A DNA stretch of 64,000 nucleotides from Pseudoalteromonas espejiana DSM 9414. GTDB lineage: Bacteria; Pseudomonadota; Gammaproteobacteria; Enterobacterales; Alteromonadaceae. Below, piece by piece: positions 17,402 through 29,591 of this stretch. The notes beneath the pieces were generated by a model that saw only the letters and a program-made list of their open reading frames with translations, did not search any database and was not told the origin of the DNA. Every line of letters begins with the position of its first letter. Position 1 is the stretch's first letter. The stretch is taken from assembly GCF_002221525.1 (NCBI RefSeq), contig NZ_CP011028.1, forward strand, positions 3,509,501-3,573,500. Reading direction: 5' to 3'. A program made the position numbers and the translations under genes.

Positions 17402-18913
17402 ATGTCAGTAACCCCAAAGGGTAACGAGCCAGAAAAAACAAGCGCATCGCACGTAGATGATGCCAACAGCTATCAAAATAAGCATAAACCAAGTTCAGAG
17501 TTTAATACCCGTGACGAATATTTAGAGCACGAGCTGCAAATTATGCAGCCAAAGCGTTGGCGGCCTAATTTACCATTTAGAGACTACCGCTTTGAATTTG
17601 AAGACACGATTCCAGCTATGGCGGGCACCATCGGTAAAGTCGTTATGGTGGGGGCTATTGCCGCTACTTTTGCAGCGCCACTAGGTTTAAGTGATGCGTT
17701 TGTTTTAGAAAACGTACGCTATGAGTTACTCATTGTTTCTATTTTTATTATTTTGTTTTCGGGCTTTATTTTACCCACGGCTAACTTAGCCGGTACTCAT
17801 GGCCCACTTATTCCTCTTATTCCTATTGTGGTTGCCGCTGGCGGCCACCCTATGGCGTTTGGCTTACTCATTGGTGCCTTTGGCTTTATTTTAGCGATAA
17901 CCAAAGGAGGGAGTTTGCTGGCACGCTTAACCAGTAAAGGAGTGTGCGGGGGTTTACTCATATACTTAGGCTTTATTGGTACTATTTCGCAGGTTAAAAA
18001 GCTATTTGCATGGGCTGAGGCCATTGATATGGCGCACATTGCATTTATTGTTATTTTGGCCACCATTTTATTGTATGCGTTACTTGAGCATTTTAAAAAG
18101 CGCTGGCTAGCGGTGCCGCTTAGCTGCCTAATTGGCGGTGTGGTTGCATTTGCACTCGGTGCCCCATTTGAATTTCATACTGCACCAGGCTTACCAAATA
18201 TGAACCCAGCTTATTGGTGGGGCGAAAACACGGGTTGGATGCTTGGCCTACCAACGCTTGAAAGCTTTGTGGTTGTACTGCCATTTGCGGTATTGGCTGT
18301 TGCTATGTGGTCACCGGATTTTTTAGGGCATCAAGTTTTTCAAAAAATTAGTTACCCACAACGTACTGAAAAAGTACAAATGAACATAGACGATACCATG
18401 CTAAGCGCATCAGTTAGACAAACCTTTGGCTCACTGGCCGGTGGTGCTAACTTTACCTCATCGTGGGGGACTTACATCGTCCCTGCCGCTATAGCTAAAC
18501 GCCCTATTCCGGCGGGCGCCATTTTAACAGCCGTATTTTGTATTATTGCGGGTTTATGGGGCTACCCAATGGATTTAGCCATTTGGCAACCCGTGCTATG
18601 TGTTGCACTTATTGTTGGTGTGTTTATTCCGCTGCTTGAGGCGGGTATGGAAATGACACGCGAAGGTAAAACAACGCAATCGGCCGCAATAGTCGTATTT
18701 GCATCAAGCTTGGTTAACCCTGCTTTTGGTTGGTCACTAACTATGTTGCTTGATAACTTAGGCTTAATTGGCTGTAAAGAACGTAGTGCTAATTTAACTA
18801 AAATGAGCCGCTGGGTTATTCCGCTCATTATGTTTGTGGTTTTAACTACCGTTATGGCTATTGTTGGTATGCTGCCAGGTATACCTGCGCTAATGGCTGA
18901 TTTTAGACATTAA
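17402..18913 (+). CDS. DUF3360-family putative permease
   Basis: This 503-residue integral membrane protein has about twelve hydrophobic helices after a polar N-terminal stretch of 70 residues (EHELQIMQPKRWRPNLPF). The body, for example FILPTANLAGTHGPLIPLIP and SLAGGANFTSSWGTYIVPAAIA, resembles the DUF3360 family, found mainly in marine Vibrio-like and Pseudoalteromonas-like bacteria and distantly similar to SulP/xanthine-type transporters. The substrate is unknown. AGGAGGG lies just before the ATG. It is monocistronic and ends at the hairpin at 18939-18969. Confidence 0.82.
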   Translation: MSVTPKGNEPEKTSASHVDDANSYQNKHKPSSEFNTRDEYLEHELQIMQPKRWRPNLPFRDYRFEFEDTIPAMAGTIGKVVMVGAIAATFAAPLGLSDAFVLENVRYELLIVSIFIILFSGFILPTANLAGTHGPLIPLIPIVVAAGGHPMAFGLLIGAFGFILAITKGGSLLARLTSKGVCGGLLIYLGFIGTISQVKKLFAWAEAIDMAHIAFIVILATILLYALLEHFKKRWLAVPLSCLIGGVVAFALGAPFEFHTAPGLPNMNPAYWWGENTGWMLGLPTLESFVVVLPFAVLAVAMWSPDFLGHQVFQKISYPQRTEKVQMNIDDTMLSASVRQTFGSLAGGANFTSSWGTYIVPAAIAKRPIPAGAILTAVFCIIAGLWGYPMDLAIWQPVLCVALIVGVFIPLLEAGMEMTREGKTTQSAAIVVFASSLVNPAFGWSLTMLLDNLGLIGCKERSANLTKMSRWVIPLIMFVVLTTVMAIVGMLPGIPALMADFRH

Positions 18914-18938
18914 TAACTAAAAGCTTTTAGGATATAAA

Positions 18939-18969
18939 AAAGCGCGGCTTATTAACTAAGTCGCGCTTT
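18939..18969. terminator. Bidirectional terminator between DUF3360 gene and leuD
   Basis: An inverted repeat pairs AAAGCGCG (18939-18946) with CGCGCTTT (18962-18969), and a further five pairs extend the stem inward. A run of six T follows on the minus strand and TTTGTTTT on the plus strand, so it can end both the permease and the leu transcripts. Confidence 0.9.
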
Positions 18970-18990
18970 GTTTTCATATGTAATTTTGCC

Positions 18991-19590
18991 TTACTGCCAA
19001 GGGCGCTCAGCAGCAAGTTGTTTTTCAAACGTATCAATTTGTGGATTTAGCGTTTCGGTCACACCAATAAAATCTAAGCCACTTAATAAACGCTCTTTTA
19101 CGTCTTTACGAATATCAAAACTAATTGGCGCAAATTTATCGCTTGTTAGTGTTTGGTTTTCAAGATCAATTTGAATGTGTATATCGTCGTGCTGCTCGCT
19201 AAGTACAAACAATTGCTCAAGCGTGTCGGCAGGTAGCGCAATGGCTAACATTTGGTTGTTACCGCAGTTATTAAAGAAAATATCAGCAAAGCTTTCCGCT
19301 AAAATTACTTCAAAACCATATTGCTTAAGCGCCCACGGTGCATGCTCACGTGATGAGCCACAACCAAAGTTGTCGCGCGTTAATAATATTTGCGCGCCTT
19401 GGTAGCACGGGCGGTTTAAAATAAAATCAGGGTTTGGTTCGCCGTTTTCTAGGTAACGCCAATCGTAAAACAGTGCCGCATCAAAGCCATCACGGCTAGT
19501 AGATGTTAAAAACTGCTTAGGAATGATTTGGTCTGTATCTACATTGTTTTTATCAAGTGGGGCCATTAAGCCACTAAAAAATACGCTCAT
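18991..19590 (-). CDS. leuD: 3-isopropylmalate dehydratase small subunit
   Basis: With LeuC it isomerises 2-isopropylmalate to 3-isopropylmalate in leucine synthesis. The 199 residues include APLDKNNVDTDQIIPKQFL near residue 11 and DNFGCGSSREHAPWAL near residue 73, both LeuD signatures. Its ATG overlaps the leuC stop codon as TAATG, so the subunits are made together. It is the last gene of the leu operon and is followed by the terminator at 18939-18969. Confidence 0.98.
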   Translation of the reverse strand: MSVFFSGLMAPLDKNNVDTDQIIPKQFLTSTSRDGFDAALFYDWRYLENGEPNPDFILNRPCYQGAQILLTRDNFGCGSSREHAPWALKQYGFEVILAESFADIFFNNCGNNQMLAIALPADTLEQLFVLSEQHDDIHIQIDLENQTLTSDKFAPISFDIRKDVKERLLSGLDFIGVTETLNPQIDTFEKQLAAERPWQ

Positions 19591-20990
19591 TAGGCTTCTC
19601 CTCTAATATCAACAAAGTGGCCATGTATTGCAGCAGCCGCCGCCATTGCAGGGCTTACTAAATGCGTGCGCCCGCCACGACCTTGGCGGCCTTCAAAGTT
19701 ACGGTTAGACGTAGATGCACAGCGCTTACCCGCTTCTAAGCGGTCGTCGTTCATTGCTAAACACATTGAGCAGCCCGGCTCGCGCCATTCAAAGCCTGCC
19801 GCTTTAAAAATATCGGCTAAACCCTCGTCTTCTGCTTGCTTTTTAACTAAGCCAGAGCCCGGTACAATAAGTGCTTCAATGCCAGCTACAACTTGCTTAC
19901 CTTCAACAATTTTTGCCGCTGCACGTAAATCTTCAATACGGCTATTAGTGCACGAACCAATAAATACCGTATCTACTTTTGCGCTTGATAATTTATCGCC
20001 CGCTTTTAAGTCCATGTATCTAAGTGCACTGCGTATAGCATCGGCTTTAATTAAATCAGGTTCTTGGTCAGGATCTGGAATGCATTCATCAACGCCAATG
20101 ACTTGCTCTGGGCTTGTGCCCCAGGTAATTTGCGGCTGAATGTCGTTAGCTTCAAGCTCAACACTCAAGTCAAACTCAGCGCCGTCATCTGTTTTTAAGG
20201 TTTCCCAGTACTTAACTGCGGCGTCAAAATCAGCGCCTTTAGGCGCAAATGGGCGGCCTTTTAAATAATCATAGGTAATTTGATCTGATGCTATTAAACC
20301 CGCTTTAGCACCCATTTCAATGCTCATATTACATAGCGTCATACGGGCTTCCATTGAAAGTGCTTCAATGCCTTCACCACAAAATTCAGCAACATAACCT
20401 GTGCCACCAGCAGTACCTAATTTACCAATAACCGCCATTATTAAATCTTTAGAGGTTACCGTTGGGCGAAGCACACCGTTAATTTGAATTTTTAACGACT
20501 TTGCCTTTTTTTGCTGTAGTGTTTGCGTAGCTAATACGTGCTCAACCTCAGACGTACCAATACCATGTGCTAAGGCGCCAAACGCACCATGCGTAGAGGT
20601 ATGGCTATCGCCACATACAATGGTAGTGCCAGGCAGGGTAATACCTTGCTCTGGTCCCATTACATGCACTATGCCTTGGTTAATTGAGTTTAAATCGTAT
20701 AGTACAATGCCAAACTCTTTACAGTTTTTATCTAGTGCCATTAACTGGTTTTTAGATACTTCGCTTGCGGCGTCAAGTGATCGGCTTTTAGTCGATACGT
20801 TATGATCCATCGTTGCAAAGGTTTTTTCTGGGCAACGTACTTTACGGTTTTTTTCACGTAGGCCTGCAAAGGCCTGTGGTGATGTCACCTCATGCACTAA
20901 ATGGCGGTCAATATAAAGTAAATCAGTTTGCTCATTTATGCTGGCAACAGTATGTGCTTGCCAAATTTTGTCGTATAACGTTTGGGCCAC
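19590..20990 (-). CDS. leuC: 3-isopropylmalate dehydratase large subunit
   Basis: This is a 466-residue aconitase-family protein with a [4Fe-4S] cluster. The cluster Cys are visible in [15 protein letters not shown] near residue 347 and in [11 protein letters not shown] near residue 407-410. [20 protein letters not shown] near residue 128 is an active-site signature. The start is a GTG with AGGGA upstream. It lies 55 bases after leuB and is coupled to leuD. Confidence 0.98.
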   Translation of the reverse strand: MAQTLYDKIWQAHTVASINEQTDLLYIDRHLVHEVTSPQAFAGLREKNRKVRCPEKTFATMDHNVSTKSRSLDAASEVSKNQLMALDKNCKEFGIVLYDLNSINQGIVHVMGPEQGITLPGTTIVCGDSHTSTHGAFGALAHGIGTSEVEHVLATQTLQQKKAKSLKIQINGVLRPTVTSKDLIMAVIGKLGTAGGTGYVAEFCGEGIEALSMEARMTLCNMSIEMGAKAGLIASDQITYDYLKGRPFAPKGADFDAAVKYWETLKTDDGAEFDLSVELEANDIQPQITWGTSPEQVIGVDECIPDPDQEPDLIKADAIRSALRYMDLKAGDKLSSAKVDTVFIGSCTNSRIEDLRAAAKIVEGKQVVAGIEALIVPGSGLVKKQAEDEGLADIFKAAGFEWREPGCSMCLAMNDDRLEAGKRCASTSNRNFEGRQGRGGRTHLVSPAMAAAAAIHGHFVDIRGEA

Positions 20991-21045
20991 TTGCTAATTC
21001 CCTACTCTGTTAAGTCGCAGCATAACGGTGCTGCGCCTTTAATAA

Positions 21046-23672
<2,627 letters not shown>

Positions 23673-23726
23673 AACTGCCCCTCATTCCTCTATTACCCAA
23701 ATTTCAATTTATCCCAGCCGCGAGAT

Positions 23727-23755
23727 AAAAAAAACCCCGCAATTGCGGGGTTTTT
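23727..23755 (-). terminator. leu operon attenuator hairpin
   Basis: The perfect palindrome CCCCGCAATTGCGGGG (23735-23750) is flanked by A and T runs, giving eight T after the stem on the minus strand. It stands between the leader peptide stop and leuA. A GCGGGG element just before the leader stop codon (plus-strand CCCCGC at 23785-23790) could pair with the CCCCGC arm and prevent the hairpin. Confidence 0.92.
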
Positions 23756-23779
23756 AATGTTCAACTCGATGCAAACACA

Positions 23780-23848
23780 CTAATCCCCGCTCACTGACCA
23801 TAGCAGTAAGAGGTTAAGTTTTAGTGTAATTAAACGAATATTTTGCAT
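23780..23848 (-). CDS. leuL: leu operon leader peptide with four consecutive Leu codons
   Basis: A 22-codon frame starts at ATG 23848 and ends with TAG. The peptide begins MQNIRLITLK and continues NLLLLWSVSGD after one more Leu (LKLNLLLL in the centre). The run CTC TTA CTG CTA and seven Leu in total mark it as a leucine-sensing leader. It lies upstream of leuA and is followed by the hairpin at 23727-23755. A ribosome stalled at the Leu run would allow the leader GCGGGG element to pair with the terminator arm. A second pairing exists between TCAGTGAG and CTCACTGA (plus 23867-23874 and 23790-23797). The ribosome site is weak (AAGAAAC). The mechanism follows known enteric leu attenuation. Confidence 0.9.
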   Translation of the reverse strand: MQNIRLITLKLNLLLLWSVSGD

Positions 23849-24074
23849 CTTGTTTCTTGTGTGTGTTCAGTGAGGCCTATTTTTAACATTACAGCGCAGT
23901 GGGTGCAAGCATAAATATTCTACACAACATATTTAAAACCGAATCAAATAGAAATTTAAATCTAACAAAAACCAATTTTAAGAATAAAAAAAGCAAGAAT
24001 AAGTGAGCTTATGCTTAATTTAATAAGCGCTTTAGAATACTCTGCTTATATTAACTTTTTGCTATTTTTTTAAG

Positions 24075-24695
24075 CTACGCTTCTTTATTTGTTTCTCTGA
24101 TGTAATGCCCTGCACCGCGAGTAATATAACGCAGCTGCCAAATAACACGCTCAATTAATTCATCACGTTGCTGGCCTTCAATGTCGAGTGCTTCAGCACC
24201 GGCATTAAATACCAGCGTAACCATGGCTTCGGCCTGAATATAAGCGTGGATTGAATCGCACTTGGTTTCACTTTCTAAATAATGCGCAAGTTCTAAAATA
24301 AAGTGTTTTACTTCGCGTGCTACAGCGGCTCTAAAGGCTTTTGAGGTGCCAGAACGCTCGCGCAGTAGTAATCTAAATTGGTTGCTTGAGTTATCAATAA
24401 ACTCCATAAAGGTAACAACCGAAGTATTTATTACGCTGCCGCCACTGGCTATGCGTCTGCGGGCTTGGCGCATAAGCTGGCGAAGCGTTAAACCGGCTTC
24501 GTCGACCATGGTTAAGCCTAGCTCGTTCATGTCTTTAAAATGGCGATAAAAAGAGGTGGGGGCAATGCCTGCTTCACGGGCAACTTCGCGTAAGCTTAAA
24601 TTAGAAAAACTATGATCAGCACTTAGCTGATTAAATGCCGCCTCAATTAAGGCTTGTCGTGTTTTTTGTTTCTGTTGCGCTCTAACACCCGACAT
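24075..24695 (-). CDS. fabR: FabR, TetR-family repressor of unsaturated fatty acid genes
   Basis: This 206-residue TetR-type protein matches FabR: a helix-turn-helix in the first 60 residues ([20 protein letters not shown]) followed by [17 protein letters not shown], the stretch shared by FabR proteins. It represses unsaturated fatty acid genes when unsaturated acyl chains are plentiful. The desaturase gene begins 127 bases away on the other strand and carries a palindrome of the FabR type, so it is the likely target. sthA follows the desaturase; in enteric bacteria fabR and sthA are also neighbours. Confidence 0.93.
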   Translation of the reverse strand: MSGVRAQQKQKTRQALIEAAFNQLSADHSFSNLSLREVAREAGIAPTSFYRHFKDMNELGLTMVDEAGLTLRQLMRQARRRIASGGSVINTSVVTFMEFIDNSSNQFRLLLRERSGTSKAFRAAVAREVKHFILELAHYLESETKCDSIHAYIQAEAMVTLVFNAGAEALDIEGQQRDELIERVIWQLRYITRGAGHYIRETNKEA

Positions 24696-24791
24696 CCACA
24701 GCTCCCTGAGTAATTTTATATGAAGTTTTAATGATAATTAGCCTAATTGTCTAGTCTAATACTTGACGACGAGAGATTGAAACACTATTTT

Positions 24792-24809
24792 AGCTTACAG
24801 TTGTACGCT
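24792..24809 (+). promoter_or_regulatory. Probable FabR operator upstream of the desaturase gene
   Basis: The sequence AGCTTACAGTTGTACGCT is an 18-bp near-perfect palindrome (one half-site mismatch) of the AGCnnACA-N2-TGTnnGCT type known for FabR sites before fabA and fabB in E. coli. It ends 13 bases before the desaturase ATG, so bound repressor would block transcription or translation start. Confidence 0.82.
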
Positions 24810-24822
24810 GAGAGTAAATACG

Positions 24823-25956
24823 ATGAATAAACCACCGATTATTTGGACAAACGTCCTATTTTTTAGCCTAACCTTTTTGGCGGCTGTCACACTTGTACCT
24901 TGGTACGGCATTAGTTACGGATTTACCAGCGCGCATTGGATTGCATTTATAGGCTGTATGTTTTACGCAGGCCTATCTATCACTGCCGGATACCACAGAT
25001 TATGGGCGCATAAGGCCTATAACGTTCACCCTGCAATAGAATTTATTTTTGCACTTGGTGGCGCATTTGCTTTGCAAAACAGTGCACTACACTGGAGTAG
25101 CGATCACCGTATACACCACGGCCAAGTAGATGACCCAGTAAAAGACCCTTACGCCGCTACCAATGGCTTTTGGTACAGCCACATTGGCTGGATGCTGCGC
25201 GATTACCAAGGCGATAGTTATAACGATTACAGTAATTGTCGCGATTTACAACGCAATAAAATTGTTATGTGGCAACATAAACACTACTTAAAGCTTGCTA
25301 TAGCCATGAATGTAGGTTTACCACTTGTACTTGGTTTATTAGTAGGCGATGTGTGGGGAATGCTTCTACTTGCAGGTTTACTACGTTTAGTATTAAGCCA
25401 GCACTTTACCTTTTTTATAAATTCACTGGCGCACATTTGGGGCTCACGTCCATACACTGAAAAAAATACCGCGCGCGATAATGGCTTTTTAGCATTATTT
25501 ACTTATGGCGAGGGTTACCATAACTTCCACCATATTTTTGCAAGCGACTACCGTAACGGTATTAAGTGGTTTCATTACGACCCAACTAAATGGATGATTC
25601 GCTCTTTAGCTGCACTCGGTTTAGCCAGCAAATTAAAGCGCACGCCAGTTGAACGTATAGAAAAAGCCAAAGCCGAAACGCTGATGAGTAAAACGCAAAC
25701 ACGCCTTTCAAAATTGCCTTTAGCGCAAGATAAGCTTACATTATTACAACAAGAGTACGATTTACTGCTGAAAAAACTGCAAAATTACTGTTCATTACAA
25801 AAACAAGTGTTAGAAGCTAAAAAAAATAACATGGCAAAGCAGTGTGAACAATCAGCATTAATGACACAATACCATGAGCTGGAAGCCGCCTGGGAAAATC
25901 AAAAACAGGCATGGCTAGCACTTAATGCGAGGTTATTAAAAGCCTCTTTTAATTAA
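24823..25956 (+). CDS. Membrane acyl-CoA/acyl-lipid desaturase (delta-9 type)
   Basis: This is a 377-residue di-iron membrane desaturase that makes double bonds in fatty acyl chains. The histidine boxes are HRLWAHKAY (near residue 58), HRIHHG (near 95) and HNFHHIF (near 238). About four membrane helices flank them. The last 90 residues form a charged, Gln/Lys-rich extension with coiled-coil character ([16 protein letters not shown]), not usual in short bacterial homologs. It has a FabR-type operator before the start, and sthA follows by 13 bases, so the two are probably co-transcribed. It is likely used to keep membranes fluid in the cold. Confidence 0.92.
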   Translation: MNKPPIIWTNVLFFSLTFLAAVTLVPWYGISYGFTSAHWIAFIGCMFYAGLSITAGYHRLWAHKAYNVHPAIEFIFALGGAFALQNSALHWSSDHRIHHGQVDDPVKDPYAATNGFWYSHIGWMLRDYQGDSYNDYSNCRDLQRNKIVMWQHKHYLKLAIAMNVGLPLVLGLLVGDVWGMLLLAGLLRLVLSQHFTFFINSLAHIWGSRPYTEKNTARDNGFLALFTYGEGYHNFHHIFASDYRNGIKWFHYDPTKWMIRSLAALGLASKLKRTPVERIEKAKAETLMSKTQTRLSKLPLAQDKLTLLQQEYDLLLKKLQNYCSLQKQVLEAKKNNMAKQCEQSALMTQYHELEAAWENQKQAWLALNARLLKASFN

Positions 25957-25969
25957 TTTAGGAGTGGCT

Positions 25970-27400
25970 GTGGCCAAACAACCAGAACAAAAAAAAGCAC
26001 CCGTAGTTTACCAATATGACGCAATAATTATTGGTACGGGCCCTGGCGGTGAAGGTACCGCCATGAACCTTTCAAAAAACGATAAAAAAGTAGCGGTAAT
26101 TGAGCGCCAACAAGCTGTTGGCGGTGGCTGTGTACATTGGGGAACAATTCCTTCAAAAGCATTACGCCACTCGGTTAGCCGTTACATTGAATACAAAGCT
26201 AACCCTTTATTTAATGTAGGCGAGCGCCCTAGCCGCTTAACGTTTCCTGATATTTTAAGTCATGCTAGTTCTGTTATTTCTAAGCAGTCAAACTTACGTA
26301 GCAGCTTTTACGACCGTAATCGCATTCATATGTACCAAGGCGATGCGAGCTTTGTAGATAAGCACACGGTTGAAGTAAAACGCCTTGATGGCTCAGCAGA
26401 GCGTATAACAGCAAAAACGATTGTGATTGCTACCGGCTCGCGCCCATATCGCCCACCTGAGGTAGACTTTAGCCATTCACGTATTTACGACAGCGACACT
26501 ATTTTAGGCCTAGAGCACGACCCACAACGCGTACTTATATATGGTGCAGGTGTTATTGGCTGTGAATACGCTTCTATATTTAAAGGCTTAGGTGCCAAGG
26601 TAGATTTAGTAAATACCCGCGACCGCTTATTGGCCTTTATGGATGCAGAAATCTCTGACGCGCTTAGCTATCACTTTTGGAATAGCGGCATTGTTATTCG
26701 CCACAATGAAGAGTTCGACCGTATAGAAACGCGCTCAGATTGCGTGGTAATGCATTTAAAATCGGGCAAGCGTGTAAAAGCCGACTGTATTTTGTTTGCT
26801 AACGGCCGTACAGGTAATACCGATACGCTAAACCTTGAAGCCATTGGCTTAAAAGCCGATGGTCGTGGCCAGCTTAAAGTAAACGAAATGTACCAAACTG
26901 AGGTAGATAACGTTTACGCAGTAGGTGATGTAATTGGCTACCCTAGCCTTGCCAGTGCTGCGTTTGATCAGGGCCGTATAGCTGCCGATGCAATTGCCTG
27001 TGGTAATTGCGAAGATAAGCTGATTATAGATATTCCAGCAGGTATTTATACCATTCCTGAAATGAGCTCAGTAGGTAAAACAGAGCAACAGCTAACCGCA
27101 GCGAAAGTACCGTATGAAGTTGGCCGTGCGCAGTTTAAACACCTTGCACGTGCGCAAATTGCAGGTACCGAAGTAGGTAGCTTAAAAATATTGTTTCACA
27201 GCGAAACCAAAGAAGTACTTGGCGTGCATTGTTTTGGCGAGCGTGCCTCTGAAATTGTTCATATTGGCCAAGCCATTATGGAACAAAAAGGCGCTGGTAA
27301 TACCGTTGATTACTTTGTAAATACCACATTTAACTACCCAACTATGGCAGAAGCCTACCGAGTTGCGGCGTTAAATGGTTTGAATAGGTTATTTACATAA
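25970..27400 (+). CDS. sthA: Soluble pyridine nucleotide transhydrogenase
   Basis: This FAD enzyme moves hydride from NADPH to NAD. The 476-residue protein has the FAD-binding [17 protein letters not shown] near residue 20, the site corresponding to the redox Cys pair of related flavoproteins ([17 protein letters not shown], with only one Cys, typical of SthA), a second nucleotide-binding loop [17 protein letters not shown] and the C-terminal dimer domain. Start: GTG 25970 has AGGAG five bases upstream; GTG 25964 would overlap that site. It follows the desaturase gene closely and probably balances NADPH for lipid metabolism. Confidence 0.95.
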   Translation: MAKQPEQKKAPVVYQYDAIIIGTGPGGEGTAMNLSKNDKKVAVIERQQAVGGGCVHWGTIPSKALRHSVSRYIEYKANPLFNVGERPSRLTFPDILSHASSVISKQSNLRSSFYDRNRIHMYQGDASFVDKHTVEVKRLDGSAERITAKTIVIATGSRPYRPPEVDFSHSRIYDSDTILGLEHDPQRVLIYGAGVIGCEYASIFKGLGAKVDLVNTRDRLLAFMDAEISDALSYHFWNSGIVIRHNEEFDRIETRSDCVVMHLKSGKRVKADCILFANGRTGNTDTLNLEAIGLKADGRGQLKVNEMYQTEVDNVYAVGDVIGYPSLASAAFDQGRIAADAIACGNCEDKLIIDIPAGIYTIPEMSSVGKTEQQLTAAKVPYEVGRAQFKHLARAQIAGTEVGSLKILFHSETKEVLGVHCFGERASEIVHIGQAIMEQKGAGNTVDYFVNTTFNYPTMAEAYRVAALNGLNRLFT

Positions 27401-27417
27401 GCCTATAACCGCGCAGC

Positions 27418-27445
27418 AAAAAGCCCGCTAATTAGCGGGCTTTTT
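27418..27445. terminator. Bidirectional terminator between sthA and hemE
   Basis: Perfect palindrome AAAGCCCGCTAATTAGCGGGCTTT with A and T tracts on both sides, between two convergent genes. Confidence 0.95.
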
Positions 27446-27467
27446 AGTAGCTACAATATCGCTATCA

Positions 27468-28532
27468 TTATTTATGGTACTGCGCGCTTAGCTCATGTAC
27501 TGCATTAATAAATACGCCAGCGTTTTCTGGGTCTACATCTGGTGTAATACCGTGGCCTAAGTTGAACACGTGGCCATTACCTGTGCCAAAGTCTTCTAAA
27601 ATAGTGCCTACTTCTTGGCGGATACGATCAGGCGTACCGTGAAGCATTGACGGGTCCATATTACCTTGTAGTGCAACTTTATCGCCTACACGACGTTTAG
27701 CGTCGCCAATATTAATGGTCCAATCTAGGCCTACTGCATCACAGCCTGTTGCTGCAATTGCTTCAATCCACTGGCCACCATTTTTAGTAAATAGCGTTAC
27801 CGGCACTTTACGTCCGTCGTATTCACGAATTAAGCCATCTACAATTTTATGCATGTATTGCAATGAAAACTCGTTGTAATCGCGCGGACTTAATACACCG
27901 CCCCACGAGTCAAATACCATTAGTGATTGTGCACCAGCTTTTACTTGCGCGTTTAAGTAATCAATAACCGAATCAGCAAGTTTATCTAGTAATAAATGAA
28001 GTGTTTGCGGCTCTGCAAACGCCATTTTTTTAATTTTACCAAATACTTTACTGCTACCGCCTTCAACCATGTAGGTAGCAAGTGTCCACGGTGAACCAGA
28101 AAAACCAATAAGCGGTACTTCGCCTTTTAGCTCACGACGAATAGTGCTTACTGCGTTCATTACGTAGCCAAGCTCGTCAGTTGGGTCTAGCTTTGGAATT
28201 TTTTTAACATCAGCAAGTGACGAAATAGGGTTTTCGAACTTAGGGCCTTCGCCTGTTTCAAAGTAAAGACCTAACCCCATTGCATCTGGAATAGTTAAAA
28301 TATCGCTAAATAGAATAGCGGCATCTAATGGGTAGCGACGAAGTGGTTGTAGTGTTACTTCACACGCTAGCTCAGCATTACGGCACAGGCTCATAAAATC
28401 GCCCGCTTGTGCACGTGTAGCACGGTACTCTGGTAAATAGCGTCCTGCTTGGCGCATCATCCATACCGGTGTTACATCAACGGGTTGTTTTGCAAGTGCA
28501 CGTAAATAACGGTCGTTTTTTAATTCACTCAT
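27468..28532 (-). CDS. hemE: Uroporphyrinogen decarboxylase
   Basis: This cytosolic enzyme turns uroporphyrinogen III into coproporphyrinogen III in heme synthesis. The 354-residue protein begins with [20 protein letters not shown] followed by [12 protein letters not shown], which carries conserved active-site Arg residues, and includes [14 protein letters not shown] (active-site Asp), [17 protein letters not shown] and a conserved C-terminal His in FNLGHGI. The start at 28532 is chosen because the protein then matches family length; an upstream in-frame ATG at 28568 has no support. Confidence 0.97.
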   Translation of the reverse strand: MSELKNDRYLRALAKQPVDVTPVWMMRQAGRYLPEYRATRAQAGDFMSLCRNAELACEVTLQPLRRYPLDAAILFSDILTIPDAMGLGLYFETGEGPKFENPISSLADVKKIPKLDPTDELGYVMNAVSTIRRELKGEVPLIGFSGSPWTLATYMVEGGSSKVFGKIKKMAFAEPQTLHLLLDKLADSVIDYLNAQVKAGAQSLMVFDSWGGVLSPRDYNEFSLQYMHKIVDGLIREYDGRKVPVTLFTKNGGQWIEAIAATGCDAVGLDWTINIGDAKRRVGDKVALQGNMDPSMLHGTPDRIRQEVGTILEDFGTGNGHVFNLGHGITPDVDPENAGVFINAVHELSAQYHK

Positions 28533-29058
28533 AGCGTAATAATCCTGAGGCTTATAGAAATTGTTCAAGATTGTACCACCATATTCATTGCCTCTCTATC
28601 GATAAGCACGCAAAACCTAAGTTACGACTAGTCAAAGGCTTTTTGTTGCTTTTTTAGCCTCTTTTGACTACTAAATAACCAAAAAGAACTAACAATAAAA
28701 ACTTTTTGTTAATATGTTTGCAACATAACAAAAACCTTGTTATTGTTTGTCCCGCGTTAACAAGAACAATAATAAAAATCTTAAACAACAATAATAAAAA
28801 TATTTATAATAAAAATAACAAAAATCTTCTATAACAATAAGAAAGCTTGTATTAACAGGCCTAAACAAGAAATTAAGCCACCTTAACCGGTGGTTTTTTC
28901 TTGCCTGCCATAAAATAATAATTACCCACAATATATACAAACTTGTGTCAGCTCATACCTTTTACTTGTTGATATACACTTAAATTAAATATATCTTGAT
29001 GCATAAGATAAATATTTATATTTAACCATAAAGAGTGACCCAGCTTAGGAGAACAGTA
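28533..29058. other. AT-rich gene-free region between hemE and rsd with two hairpins
   Basis: About 525 bases with no supported protein gene. A hairpin pairs AGTCAAA with TTTGACT (28629-28670, with an inner GGCT/AGCC stem). The stretch 28690-28870 is almost only A and T. A terminator-like hairpin stands at 28866-28903. The rsd promoter must lie after it. Confidence 0.6.
28866..28903 (+). terminator. Orphan terminator-like hairpin upstream of rsd
   Basis: CCACC (28878-28882) pairs with GGTGG (28889-28893), loop TTAACC, followed by TTTTTTC; outer arms CAAGAAA and TTTCTTG can extend it. No protein gene precedes it on the plus strand, so it may end a small RNA or act in the rsd leader. Confidence 0.65.
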
Positions 29059-29529
29059 ATGCTGACGCGCGTAGAAAAAGCTCAACAAAAATGGGGTGGT
29101 AGCCATACTGTCATTGATAAATGGTTAAACGAGCGCCAAGAGTTAATTGTACTTTATTGTAAAATGGCTGGGTTTTCGCCATACGATAACAAAGATCACG
29201 CTTTACCAGAGCCTGAGCAAATTCAAGCATTTTGCCAAATTTTGATGGATTACTTATCGGCAGGCCATTTTGAAGTGTACGATGACATTGCTAAAGCATG
29301 TGAAAATAAAGGCCCTGAAAGCCAGCAGCTAGCAAGTAACATTTATCCACGAATCTCAAGCACCACAGATATTGCTTTAGACTTTAACGATAAGTACGCT
29401 GAAGTAGACAAAGAAGATTTACTTAAAGAGTTTGATAACGACCTATCTGTACTAGGTGAAACACTCGAAGTACGTTTTGAGTTAGAAGATGAGCTAATTG
29501 ATAACTTATTTGCCAATCACGCCGATTAG
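29059..29529 (+). CDS. rsd: Rsd, anti-sigma-70 regulator
   Basis: This 156-residue helical protein binds the housekeeping sigma factor in stationary phase. LTRVEKAQQKWGGSHTVIDK and WLNERQELIVLYCKMAGFSP are the Rsd/AlgQ signature (the latter near residue 24-43). The ATG at 29059 has AGGAG eight bases upstream, so I prefer it over the longer frame from 29035. It is adjacent to hemE, as rsd is near hemE in E. coli, although here the two are divergent. It is monocistronic with a strong terminator. Confidence 0.92.
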   Translation: MLTRVEKAQQKWGGSHTVIDKWLNERQELIVLYCKMAGFSPYDNKDHALPEPEQIQAFCQILMDYLSAGHFEVYDDIAKACENKGPESQQLASNIYPRISSTTDIALDFNDKYAEVDKEDLLKEFDNDLSVLGETLEVRFELEDELIDNLFANHAD

Positions 29530-29547
29530 TAAAAAGTAACACATACT

Positions 29548-29574
29548 AAAAAGGGACCTTAAGGGTCCCTTTTT
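29548..29574. terminator. Bidirectional terminator between rsd and the FKBP gene
   Basis: Palindrome AAAGGGACCTTAAGGGTCCCTTT with A and T tracts on both sides between convergent genes. Confidence 0.95.
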
Positions 29575-29591
29575 GCTTCATAAGCTAATGC

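Noticed and set aside
28740..28940. 66-residue minus-strand frame in the AT-rich hemE-rsd region
   Set aside because: Composition is dictated by runs of AT; the putative protein is only Tyr, Phe, Leu and similar, without ribosome site or family resemblance, and it spans the orphan terminator.
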